From NCBI GenBank assembly GCA_002335605.1, contig BEDY01000001.1, positions 2,790,001-2,854,000 on the forward strand: a stretch of 64,000 nt of DNA. The letters are read 5' to 3'. The stretch comes from Prillingera fragicola (Eukaryota; Basidiomycota; Tremellomycetes; Trichosporonales; Trichosporonaceae). The number at the start of each line of letters is the position of its first letter. Within the stretch, counting starts at the first letter, position 1. The notes below the pieces were generated by a model. It was not told where the DNA came from. It saw only the letters and a program-made list of their open reading frames with translations, and did not search any database. Shown here in pieces: positions 54,495-64,000 of the stretch. The translations under genes and the position numbers were made by a program.

Positions 54495-55102
54495 TTATGC
54501 CTGTGCGGCAAGTTTGGCAGCAACCTCCTTGTGCAACTGAGGCAAGCCGTCTGTCGTCAGCTATGTGTCTTTTGCACAGCGACTTACATTGCAACTTGTT
54601 GGTCGCGTACTCCTTTGCGAGGTCGGGACGCTGGAGGTTGATGCACCGGCCTGCCCGTTAGCTCTTTCTTTCTCTCCCCACAGCGCTTCTTTCTGTAAGC
54701 TGCACTCACCAACAATCTCGCTCGCAGTCTGTGTCGTAACCTTCCGCCCACTGACCCTCCAAGCCCGGAGAACGGCACCGAGACCCTCGAGGTCGGCGCC
54801 CGAGTCCGAGAGCTGCACGACCTTGCGCAGCTCCCCGGTACGCACGACCTCGTTTGCGAGGATGCCACGCACAAGCTCGCTGCGGCGGACACCGCGCTCG
54901 CCAGAGGAGGAAGGTTCGGCGTCAATGTTGTCAAAGAGGTCCGCGTCTTCGACCATGTCGGCGTCGTCTTCGGCGGCGGCCTTGTGCTTGCGTGCCACTG
55001 GGAGTTAGTGCATGGTTGGAGTTGGAGAGGCTTACCTGATGAAGACGAGTGGAGGGAGCGGAGGGAGAGAGTTGCTGTGCGCCTGAGGGTGAGGTTGAGC
55101 AT
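54495..55102 (-). CDS. Small mitochondrial protein of unknown function
   Basis: Exons 55102-55036, 54997-54710, 54650-54588 and 54550-54495, 157 residues. The N-terminus MLNLTLRRTATLSLRSLHSS is a clear presequence: Arg, Leu, Ser and Thr, no acidic residues. An acidic linker (EDDADMVEDADLF) follows, then a helical domain with RRSELVRGILANEVVRTGEL, LRAWRVSGRKVTTQTASEIV and CINLQRPDLAKEYATNKLQY. The Trp-Arg and RPDLA helix-turn-helix pattern hints at a PPR/TPR-like or ribosome-associated protein, but I cannot name it. Introns are 37-59 nt. It is divergent from PMT2 with a 339-bp shared promoter and convergent with RAM2. Confidence 0.78.
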
Positions 55103-55441
55103 TGTGGGATGATTCGCGGGGGGGAAGACTAGGACTTTTGACAATGTTCAAAAGAGTGAGAGATTGGCAGCTGGTGAGGGGGAGGTTTCAGGCACGGCTG
55201 TGCTTCAGTACGGTGAGCACTGCCGCCGCCGCTCGCGTGGCCGCCTGCCTGCCTGGCTGCCGCTGCCTTGCCCGCCCTGGTAGCTGGTGTGCCAGGCTGC
55301 GCGCCTGCGCTGCACCGCGCCGCGTCGCCACGTTCCTGTCCCATCCCACCCCTCACGTACCACACCGACGTGTCAACCTCCATCTCTCATCCTTCGTTTC
55401 TCCTCTCCACACCCCCTTCGTGCATTAGCCCTTTTTACTTT
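55103..55441. other. Shared divergent promoter, 339 bp
   Basis: Lies between the mitochondrial protein gene (-) and PMT2 (+). Rich in C and TG/GC alternation in the middle, with a C/T-rich PMT2 leader. No gene supported. Confidence 0.5.
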
Positions 55442-57958
55442 ATGCGGTCGACCACACATCGCCGCACTCACTATCACGACGAAGACGACTTAGCCGACCC
55501 GAGGCCCTGGGAGACGCGGGTGCCACCATCCACTTACGGCTCGGCGCAGGAAAAGCAACGGTCAGACCTCCCCCTGTTCAACATGGACGACGAGGAAAAG
55601 GAAAGGCTCTTGTTGCAAGAACAGCAGCAGCACGATGACCAAGGGAAATGGGACAAGGGTCATGGTGCCGGACCAGGCATCGGTGGTCGTCGGGGGTTGC
55701 CTCCAAGGCAACGGGTAGATGGTTGGGTGAGTCGGTTGCTATACGCGTCCGCGGTTGCCGCAGCGCGCGCGACTGCGGTTTGGGCGACGCGAAATAAACG
55801 AACAGGCGCTAACAGATCAACAGCAGGGGATCTACCAGGAGAATGAGGAGATTGTCTGGACAGTCATCTACACGCTCCTGGGCTGCCTTACGCGCTACTG
55901 GAAGATTGGCGCTGCCAACTATGTCGTGTGGGACGAGGCTCACTTCGGCAAGTTTGGCACCCACTACATCAACCGCGACTTTTACTTTGACGTCCACCCT
56001 CCTCTCGGCAAGATGCTCGTCGGTCTGTCCGGCCTGCTGTCGGGCTACAGTGGCAACTTTGAATTCAAGTCGGGTGTAGAGTACCCCGACGACGTTCCCT
56101 ACACTGCGATGCGCATCATGCTGGCCACGTTTGGCGTCGCTCTCGTTCCTCTTGCATGGATGACCTCGGGCGAGCTCGGGTGGTCGCGCTACACGCGTCA
56201 CTGGGTGACCATCTGTGTCTTGTGCGACATTGGATGGCTCTGCATCTCGCGCTTCATCCTGCTCGACTCGATGCTTCTCTTCTTCACTTTTACGACTGTC
56301 CTCGGCATGGTCAAGTTCCACAACCAGCGTCACGACCCATTTAGCGATGACTGGTGGGTTTGGCTCATCTTTACAGGTTGGAACATTGGCTGCGTCTGCT
56401 CGGTCAAGTGGGTCGGCATGTTTGTGACGGCACTTGTCGGTCTCTACACCGTCGAGGACCTCTGGGACAAGTTTGGCGACCTCTCAATGTCGGCACGCGT
56501 CTACCTCAAGCACTGGCTTGCTCGCATCTTTGCTCTCATAGTCATTCCCTTCTTTGTCTACGCCGCGTGCTTCAAGATTCACTTTATGATTCTCAACCAC
56601 TCTGGCCCCGGTGACGCCCAGATGAGCTCGCTCTTCCAGGCCCACCTCCATGGCAACGACTTTGCCCAGTCGCCCCTCGAGGTCGCCTACGGTTCAATCA
56701 TTACGCTCAAGAACTTTGGTTACGGTGGTGGTCTCCTCCACTCGCACATCCAGACCTTCCCCACGGGCTCGAGCCAGCAGCAGGTCACATGCTACCACTA
56801 CAAGGACGAGAACAACAAGTGGGAGGTCACTGTTCCTTGGGGATCGGCCTCCGACCCTGACGAGATCCAGTATCTCAAGAACGGCGACACCATCCGTCTT
56901 GTCCACGAGCCTACCGACCGTCAGCTCCACTCGCACCCCATCGCTGCACCCGTCACCAAGACCGACTACGAGGTGTCGTGTTACGGTAACGCCACTATCG
57001 GTGACACTCAGGACCACTGGGTTGTCGAGGTTGTCGACGACACGCACCGCTCCAAGAAAGAGGCTACCGATGGTCGCGTCCACGCGCTCACCACTCGTAT
57101 GCGTTTCCGTCACGCCGACCTTGGTTGCTACCTCCGTGCCGCCAACGCCGTCCTCCCCGCATGGGGCTTCAAGCAGATTGAGGTCACCTGCCACAAGGAG
57201 AATGACCCCAAGGACGTCCACACGTACTGGAACGTCGAGTCGCACATCAACGAGCAGCTGCCGCCTGGCGACGTCAAGCTCTACCGCTCGCCTTTCTGGC
57301 GCGACTTTTCGCACCTCAACGTCGCCATGTGGACTTCTAACAATGCCCTCGTTCCCGACCCGGACAAGGAGGACATTCTCGCGTCCGACCCCGCCGACTG
57401 GCCCTTCCTCCACCTCGGTCTTCGCATGTGCGGTTGGGGTGACCAGCAGATCAAGTTCTACCTCCTCGGCACACCCATTGTCTGGTGGTTCAGCTCGGTC
57501 GCTATTCCTCTCCTTCTCCTCTGCACTGTCGTCTTTATCCTCCGCACTCAGCGCCAGTACGTGGACTGGGCCCCCGGACAGTGGGACCACTACCTGTATG
57601 TCGGCAAAGTTGCCTTCTTCGGTTGGGCTCTCCACTTCCTTCCCTTCCTTATCATGGGCCGCGTCACCTACCTGCACCACTACCTGCCCACTCTGTGGTT
57701 TGCCGTCCTTATGGCCGGCCAGGTCCTGGACCTGTTCTTCTTCAACTCGCCTCGCTTTGGCCCCAAGGTCCGCCTCATCGCCTTTGTCATCTGGACTGGC
57801 GGCGTTGTCGTCAACTTTTGGTGGTTCAAGGACCTCGCCCTGGGTATTCACGGCCCTGTGAACGACCACCCTGGCTGGCAGTGGCGCAGCTCGTGGAACG
57901 TAAGTCTTTAGTCTCTCTTGCCAGGCAATCGCTGACTTTGCAGATCTACAACGGATGA
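55442..57958 (+). CDS. PMT2: Dolichyl-phosphate-mannose protein mannosyltransferase, Pmt2 family
   Basis: Exons 55442-55726, 55827-57899 and 57944-57958, 790 residues. Pmt2-type enzymes in the ER membrane transfer mannose from dolichol phosphate to Ser/Thr of secretory proteins. A cytosolic N-terminus of about 100 residues precedes the multispanning N-half with the catalytic Asp-Glu in NYVVWDEAHFGKF and FYFDVHPPLGKMLVGLSGLL. A luminal MIR region spans about 385-590 (GGGLLHSHIQTFPTGSSQQQ, VTCYHYKD). The C-half has further helices (WALHFLPFLIMGRVTYLHHY) and ends in a tiny last exon encoding IYNG. Intron 1 (100 nt) ends in CAGCAG, so exon 2 may start at 55824 or 55827, adding or dropping one Gln. 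DHFR ends 42 bp beyond in the opposite direction. Confidence 0.95.
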
Positions 57959-58000
57959 GTACCCGTATACTCGTAGCAATGCATGACCATATGAAAGCAC

Positions 58001-58632
58001 CTATAGAATCCTCACCCACATCTCAAACCTGTACTTGATTCCTTTTTCCTCTACAACACCCTCGGGCACGTCCCAGCCCACCCACTCGCACAGCTCTGCA
58101 TGCGAAGCCTGCCTCCAGTGCTTGGCATCCTTTGTGAAATCCTGCAAAAAGACATCACACTCTAGCGATTCCAACACGCGCGTGAGGAGCACGCGGTCCA
58201 CATGCGCACCGTTCGCGAGCGCCTGGTTGTACAGCTGCGCGCCACCAACGAGGAACGCGCGATGCGTCGTGTCCGCTGGCAACGCCGCGACGGCGTCGTC
58301 GAGTGATCCGTGGGCGGTCGTGAGCTCGTGGCCGTTGACGTCGACGCCGAGGCGGGAGATGACCAGGTTGTGCCTCTTGGGCAAGGGGCGGAATTTTGTC
58401 GGGATACCATCCCAAGTCTTGCGGCCCATCAAGACTGCATTGCGCTTGCCTGGAGGCAGCGTCGTTGGTTCGCCGGTCGTGACTGGTTGTCAGCCCCGAG
58501 AACGGGCGAGGACTCACCTCGCGCAAAGTACTTGAGCTCCCCGGGGAGGCGCCATGGGAGGCCTCCCTCGCGTCCGATTCCGCCGTCGAGGGTTGCGGCG
58601 ACGACGGCCGTGAGCTGGCGTTGTCCTGTCAT
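58001..58632 (-). CDS. DFR1: Dihydrofolate reductase
   Basis: Exons 58632-58518 and 58482-58001, 198 residues. DHFR reduces dihydrofolate to tetrahydrofolate with NADPH and is the target of antifolates. Conserved parts are LTAVVAATLDGGIGREGGLP with LPWRL, the catalytic acidic residue in PGELKYFARVT (completed by splicing), NAVLMGRKTWDGIPTKFRPL, LVGGAQLYNQAL and the C-terminal GIKYRFEMWVRIL. The 35-nt intron has ctgac and joins GCG-CGA-G to TC in frame. It is divergent from ARPC3 with under 200 bp between start codons. Confidence 0.95.
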
Positions 58633-58828
58633 GATTCGTATGGTGGCGGCTCAAAGTCAATGTTGACGCGTGCAAGTGGACGCGACTTGGACATTGGGAG
58701 TGGGAGTGTGTTAGGGGGGAGGACGGAATATGGTTCGTCGGCCACGAGCACAGCGTCATGGCTGCGTTGGTCGACCGTCGCGCTGTGCTCTTGATGTTCA
58801 CCTCATCCATCCCAGAGACCTAGTCGCC

Positions 58829-59719
58829 ATGCCTGTAAGTACCCGGCACGGGCTCTGTCCTCAGAAGGACAGTACGCTGACACGGAATAGGCATACCACT
58901 CGGTCTTCAACTCGATGCCCGGCGTCCAGACGGCGGGCAACACTGCCATGCTGCCGTTCAACCAGCGGACCAACCGCGGCACTGTTCCTATTCCTGGTGC
59001 GTAGATACTGCGACGTGTGCTAGCAAGTGCAGGGGCTGACGCTCGTGTAGCCGACCCATCCCAGCCAGACATTATCGAGGAGGCACTCGACTTGTGAGTT
59101 GGGCTGTGGAGGACAGGCGCTGACAAGCAGGTTCCGCGCAAACTGCCTCTTCCGCAACTTTGAAATCAAGGGTGTGTTCGCTGCGTAGTGGTCGCAGCAA
59201 GGCGGCTGTGCACTTGCTGCTGAGGCCGCTCTGGCATCACTGATGCTCGACTTGTGCTAACAGCCCAGGCTCGGCTGACCGCCTTCTCATCTACCTCATC
59301 CTCTTCATCTCGGACTGCCTCGCCAAGCTGGCACCAGTGCCCGGCCGTCCATCCCCAGGATACACCGACGCAAGCAAGAAGCTGCAGACCTTGGCGGTCG
59401 ACTCGTTTGCCCTCCCGGGTGACGCAGGCTTCCCCCTCAACTCGATGTACCACGCACCCGCGTCGCGCCAGGAGGCTGGTAAGTCTTGGCCCTGCATCAC
59501 ACGGACGGTGCTGACTGTACAGACGCGCTGCGCTCGTACCTCACCCAGGCGCGCACTGAGCTCGCCCTCCGCCTCGTCGACCGCCTGTACCCTGCCGAGC
59601 AGACTGTCGGCGCCGACGGCCAGCCCACGGGTGCCGTCGGACCCCGTGCAAATGTGCCCAGCAAGTGGTGGATGTCCTTCCAGAAGCGCCGCTTCATGGG
59701 ACGATCGCTCAGTGCTTAG
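58829..59719 (+). CDS. ARC18: Arp2/3 complex subunit 3 (ARPC3/Arc18)
   Basis: Exons 58829-58834, 58891-58996, 59051-59093, 59131-59171, 59269-59478 and 59523-59719, 200 residues. ARPC3 is part of the seven-subunit Arp2/3 complex that nucleates branched actin at cortical patches and endocytic sites. Family signatures: MPAYHSVFNS, GNTAMLPFNQRTNRGT, DIIEEALDLFRANCLFRNFE, GSADRLLIYLILFISDCLAK and SKWWMSFQKRRFMGRSL. The first coding exon holds only ATG CCT. Five introns of 37-97 nt make it one of the most intron-dense genes here. Confidence 0.95.
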
Positions 59720-61649
59720 CCTGCGCGTGCGAGTGTCGGCCAGTGAGCAAATGTCTAGATGCGCAGGTGGCTGTCGAGTGGCACGGGTGTGTGCTGCGGT
59801 GGCTCGCCTGCCAGGCGGCACATGACGAGGCTGCGTGAGTGGCTTGCATCGTGTGCAGGCTGTAGAACGAAGGTGCAGAAGGTGCATGAGGAGGGCAGAA
59901 GGAGTGAATGCAAGACTTGTAACGAACCGGCTCGTGTGGCCTGTGGAACGCACCCGCTGAGCTTGTGCGCCTCCGAGCCGCCGACTGACTCTGCGAAGCT
60001 GAACTGAGATCTGACCAGACGCCAGCGCATTTGCATGGAGCTGAAATACCGGCTGAACATGCCTTGATCTTCTACCGTCCACGTCGTCAGTTGCTCGTCA
60101 AGCATTGTACGACCCTCTCCACTGACAATGAACTTGCTCCCCCAAGCCTCACTCCAGCGTCACCACACACACCCCGCCGAAGTAGGAGTGCCCACAACGC
60201 TGACGCGAGTTGGGCGCTGTTGGCGAGAGTATGGCCTGGGGAGAATAAGTTGTAGTTTCCTTAGGTGGCTGAGGGTGGTTGTACGGTGCTGCGGTGGAGT
60301 GGAGTTCGTGGCATCTGAAGAGTATTGAGTGTTGATTTGAGAATGGAGGGGATGTGTAGAGGATATATTGTTGAGGAAGGCAGTTGTGGCAGGAATCGAC
60401 CACCCACAACACCGAACCGCGTCACCATTCCACTTGTCTTGCATAGAAGCCTGAAATGAGTTGACAAAAAAATACGTTCATATCCCACCAACCACCCCAT
60501 GAAAGCTTCAACTCCCAGTACTTCGAATGCATGCTCATCCGCATGCCATACAATAATGCGTGCCATTAATTCGGCAACATTCGACAGATCCCGGACCTGA
60601 CGCCGAACATGCGGGGAATCTTGCCACGTGGGGCCGATCGGCACTGACCCTGACCCTGATCTGGTGACCTTGGAATCCATGTTCGCGCTTGCTCCATGTT
60701 CATAGACAGCTTGAGCGCGAATGCTAAGCATCAGAGTAGGCAGTGATGGCAGATGACGGATTGTGAACGCGTCGAGGGGCTTGAGCATCGTTCATCCCGA
60801 CGTATTCGACACTGGGGCCGCTTTATCCCGGACGAGCAGTCGGTTAGGTGCGTCGTTGGCCAAGTCTCCTTGACCCATGTCCTGAAGCCGCCAATCTGCC
60901 GAGGTACCGTCCATCAGGTTGCTGGATTTCGACCCACCTCATCTTTGCTCACAACTCTATACATTCAACAGTCCTAGATGCAAGCAGCATGCATTGCAGC
61001 AACTGACGCCACAAACGTGCTCCCAAGCGCTCCTAAAACTTGCGCCATGACCCATGGGATTGAGTGGCGGTGACGTGCCCCCCGAACACGCAGCAGCGCT
61101 TGCCTGATGGAAGCTTGGTGTTGCGTGGTCTCGCGTCGCACGGGCCCCTCGACGACCGGGAGCAATAACTCCGTAAACGCCGTCGTTGCTGGTGAATGGC
61201 ACGCGGCGGTTCAAAGGATGTGGGCGGGGTCAGTTTTGGGACTGAGAAGGGGACAAAGATTGCACGGCGGCGGCAGTGCAGTGGCGGCGGCCGCGCACCC
61301 GTCTGCACCTTGGAGCAGGCCTAGGCAGGCTAGAGGTATTCGGGGGAAAGAGGAACCGGGGCTGGCAACCGACCGACTGACAGGCAAGAGCCAAGCCCAC
61401 GAGCAGAGTGTGGTGGAAGAAAGCGCTGCGCCCCGCCCGGTGGGTGCCAATCTGCAAGACCTGACCCCCCGGACTGCCCGAAACAAAAGCACCCCGTCAC
61501 ATATACGTGTGACGAGTCGAGCAAAGAAGAACCGCCGCCACCATCATCCCCAACAGCGAACAACACCACCACTTCTTGTTCTCACACTCTCTCTCAACTA
61601 CCACCAACACCCACCTCCTTTTTACAACAACAGCAACCACCAATCCAAC
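59720..61649. other. Intergenic and histone H3 promoter region, 1.9 kb
   Basis: No gene recognised on either strand. Near the H3 gene the sequence becomes A/C-rich (61530-61640), probably the leader. A perfect 6-bp inverted repeat is at 61496-61513. Confidence 0.5.
61496..61513. promoter_or_regulatory. Inverted repeat upstream of histone H3
   Basis: GTCACA-TATACG-TGTGAC, perfect 6-bp arms around a TA-rich centre, 137 bp from the H3 start codon. It may be a factor-binding site or core promoter element; this is suggested by position and symmetry only. Confidence 0.25.
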
Positions 61650-62510
61650 ATGGGTGAGTGAAAACGGCAATCGCTAGCCACAGACCAAACGAAAACAGCG
61701 CTGACCACCTCGTCTCCTCTCGAATCAATAAACAGCCCGCACAAAGGTAAGAGTCGCATTGAAGAAATGCATGGGAAGGACGAGGAAGGCAACAACCACG
61801 AAACAACCCACCACCCCATCACCATTACACACCACCCAGCCACCACCACCACCACCCAAACACATCCACCCACCTCACTGCATACCGTGCTTCTTTGCAC
61901 CACCAATCCATCCACCCATGCATACACGTCCAGCACCACCCATGATATCCTATCAATGCATGAGACAGGCGCACGGTGCATGCATGGGCCCTACCCGCCA
62001 CCCAAACCCCATCACACCTCCCTAGCTCGCCATCAGTTGCCTTCCCCACCCCACCCCTCCTCGTGCACTGCCTGCACGAACCCAGAATAGCCTCTAACAC
62101 GTCCACAGCAAACCGCCCGCAAGTCCACCGGTGGCAAGGCCCCCCGCAAGCAGCTCGCTGCCAAGGCCGCCCGCAAGTCTGCCCCCTCTGCCGCTACCGG
62201 CGGTGTCAAGAAGCCCCACCGTTACCGTCCCGGTACCGTCGCTCTTCGTGAGATCCGTCGCTACCAGAAGTCGACCGAGCTCCTCATCCGCAAGCTCCCC
62301 TTCCAGCGTCTCGTCCGTGAGATTGCCCAGGACTTCAAGACCGACCTCCGCTTCCAGTCGTCGGCCATCGGCGCGCTCCAGGAGGCCGCCGAGGCCTACC
62401 TCGTCTCGCTCTTCGAGGACACCAACCTGGCTGCCATCCACGCCAAGCGTGTCACCATCCAGCCCAAGGACCTCCAGCTCGCCCGCCGTCTCCGCGGCGA
62501 GCGCTCGTAA
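61650..62510 (+). CDS. Histone H3 with two extra residues in the tail
   Basis: Exons 61650-61653, 61736-61746 and 62109-62510, 138 residues with Met against the canonical 136. H3 is a core nucleosome protein. The tail [20 protein letters not shown] is intact (K4, K9, S10, K14, K18), but after K27 it reads [13 protein letters not shown] where the usual sequence has KSAP plus one residue and TGGVKK; two Ala are added, so the K36 equivalent becomes K38. The core is canonical in length ([40 protein letters not shown]) with small changes ([15 protein letters not shown], end GERS), so it is not a CENP-A. Intron 1 (82 nt) splits codon 2; intron 2 (362 nt) follows K4. Confidence 0.95.
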
Positions 62511-62779
62511 GCGTCTCGGCTTTGTGCTCGAGCTGCGTAGCTGCTGCCATTGCGACCGCTGCGCACTACTACAAGTATGCCTAGTATGCCGTCCTTACAC
62601 CTAGTGTGACCGGCTTTCTCTTTCGCTTTTCGCTCTTCTACTTTCGCATACCCTTTCAATAGGCGGTCTCCTATCGTAGCCGCCAATGCCTATGAATTCC
62701 TGTATTCTATTCGTACATCGGCGCACGCTGCACCAGCTACCTAACTACAATGCGAGGTCACACCTCTCTAGGCGGTAAT

Positions 62780-63734
62780 CTACGACGCCTCAGTCTCCTT
62801 GGCTGCACCGGCTTCCTTTGCAGCAGCGTGCTGTATCCGCATAGCCTTGATGCTCTCCAACATGTCCCTCAAGGCCGCAACCTCGACGCGCGCGCCATAG
62901 AGGCCCAACGCCGGCTCACCGCCTTCTGTCCGCAACGTCGCGGCGAGGGGGTGTGGGATGCCGCTTGCCGGCGGGGGTCGCAGGACCGAGGGGGCTGCGC
63001 GCGTCTCGTGCAGGTAGTAGACTGTTTGACGAAGGATGTATTGGATTTTCTGGGTAGGTTAGCACCAGTGGAACGAGTGCACGGTGCCAAGCCGTGCGGG
63101 GGCGGGGGAAGAGACATCGCCGATGCCACGGTCACGGAGACCCCCAACGCCCGGTGACTCGACAGCGACGCGGGTGGCGACAACGACGTTCCATGCCCTT
63201 CCATCGCCACTGCCCCCTGCCGACTCGGAGCCGAGATCGAGACCGAACTCGACGACGACCGGCGACCAGCCCCTTCCTTTCGTCATGACTCACATCCAAA
63301 GTCGACATGTAGTGCTCCACAGCCCTGCGTGCAGCCATGCCCGAGGCCTCGTCGTTGGCGCCGCCAGTTCCCGGGGAGACGAGGTGGGCGAGCACGGGCT
63401 TGATGTCGAGGAGCAGGTCCGGGACGGCCTGGGGTGTTAGTTCGTCAGTGGGAGTGGGAATGGGCGTGGGAACGTCGAGGAGCGGGAGAGGGAAGCGGGG
63501 AGCGTGGCGACGAGGCGGGAAGGGAGCTGGAAAAGGTTGACGACCCCGTTGCTAGGCCTTCATTGGGGACAATGGCGAGGAGAAAGACAACGTGCTGGAC
63601 ATGACGAGGAGTGATGACGACCCTCTTGACTTGCAGTCGAGACGCACCTTTTCCACATTCGCGAGCGCAGTCATGAGAGAGTCCGTGTCGAGCGCGAGAA
63701 GCTCGAGGGGGTCGGCCTCCTCATGGTCTGACAT
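62780..63734 (-). CDS. Putative Mediator subunit 11 (MED11-like)
   Basis: Exons 63734-63648, 63428-63294 and 63049-62780, 163 residues, all junctions in phase 0. The N-terminus MSDHEEADPLELLALDTDSL is acidic and helical; AVPDLLLDIKPVLAHLVSP follows, then YMSTLDKIQYILRQTVYYLH with ETRAAPSVLRPP, and a C-terminal helix with MLESIKAMRIQHAAAKEA. Two helices around a conserved LDxIQxxLRxxV pattern and a short Pro-containing segment fit MED11, a head-module subunit that pairs with MED22 and helps recruit RNA polymerase II and TFIIH. The match is by pattern memory, so another small helical-bundle protein is possible. Its introns (219 and 244 nt) are unusually long for this window. Confidence 0.6.
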
Positions 63735-64000
63735 GACGAGGGTTGTTGTTGTTGTTGTGTGAGGATGGTGGGAGGATGAGTTGGAGGTGGTGAAATTCAG
63801 TTCCGTTCTCTCATGTCCGGTGTTCCTTCATCTGCCAATGTTCATCAATGCAAGCTTTCCTCATTTCCTACAGTCCAGCTGGCGTCTGACTGCCGCGCCC
63901 ACCGGCGAGCGATGCGCTGTTTGACATGCCCATGCAACAGTATCAGTCTGCTTAGGAGCAGGCAAGAGCTCTGGCCCTGCAGCACAACAACAACAAAGAA
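63735..64000. other. Promoter side of the MED11-like gene, window edge
   Basis: Upstream region with CAACAACAACAA-like leader sequence on the minus strand (TTGTTGTTGTTG at 63743-63756) and a similar tract at the window end. No gene seen. Confidence 0.4.

Overview
The window is nuclear DNA of a basidiomycete fungus. This is inferred from GC-rich genes cut by many very short introns (mostly 32-60 nt, GTGAGT or GTGCGT donors, CTGAC or CTAAC branch sites) and from gene content: Pmt2-type mannosyltransferase, fused ergothioneine synthase Egt1, Git3-type receptor. The combination fits Tremellomycetes, perhaps Trichosporonales, but no marker here settles genus or order. I see no plasmid, phage, CRISPR, tRNA, rRNA or intact transposon.

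Layout: 1-990 is the 3' part of an MFS transporter; 2128-6200 a DENN-domain protein (+); 6450-11067 a RAD5/HLTF-like RING-SNF2 ATPase (-); 11695-13153 an alpha-helical membrane-anchored protein (+); 13619-14726 an FAHD1-like hydrolase (+); 15031-16275 a mitochondrial HGG-type thioesterase (-); 17254-21237 a 1327-residue disordered protein (-), preceded by 3 kb without a gene; 24268-26296 GLE1 (-); 27471-30566 EGT1 (+); 30703-32269 primase large subunit PRI2 (-); 32554-34177 a Dal5-type transporter (-); 34954-35598 a glyoxalase-like protein (+); 36447-36947 a small glycoprotein-like protein (+); 37308-39719 a coiled-coil protein with a C-terminal membrane segment (-); 41499-42124 ribosomal protein eL20 (+); 42125-45403 3.3 kb with only a possible gene relic; 45404-47987 a Git3-type GPCR (+); 48572-50004 a four-helix membrane protein (+); 50198-52761 an Asteroid/XPG-type protein (-); 53026-54234 farnesyltransferase alpha (+); 54495-55102 a small mitochondrial protein (-); 55442-57958 PMT2 (+); 58001-58632 DHFR (-); 58829-59719 ARPC3 (+); 61650-62510 histone H3 (+); 62780-63734 a MED11-like protein (-).

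The genes are mostly unrelated housekeeping functions (replication, repair, mRNA export, translation, chromatin, actin, prenylation, O-mannosylation, folate) with a few environment-facing proteins (two transporters, a receptor, two membrane or cell-surface candidates). There is no evident operon-like cluster. Several neighbours are divergent pairs sharing 200-340 bp promoters (ASTE1-like/RAM2, mitochondrial protein/PMT2, DHFR/ARPC3).

I did not find a clearly new system. The observations most worth a second look are a histone H3 with two extra residues between K27 and K36, three nearby genes whose first coding exon is only 3-6 nt, a GC-AG intron, a tail-anchored coiled-coil protein whose layout resembles nuclear-envelope KASH adaptors, and a frameshifted gene relic at about 42.9-43.4 kb. 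Exon coordinates were read by hand from splice signals and frame continuity.
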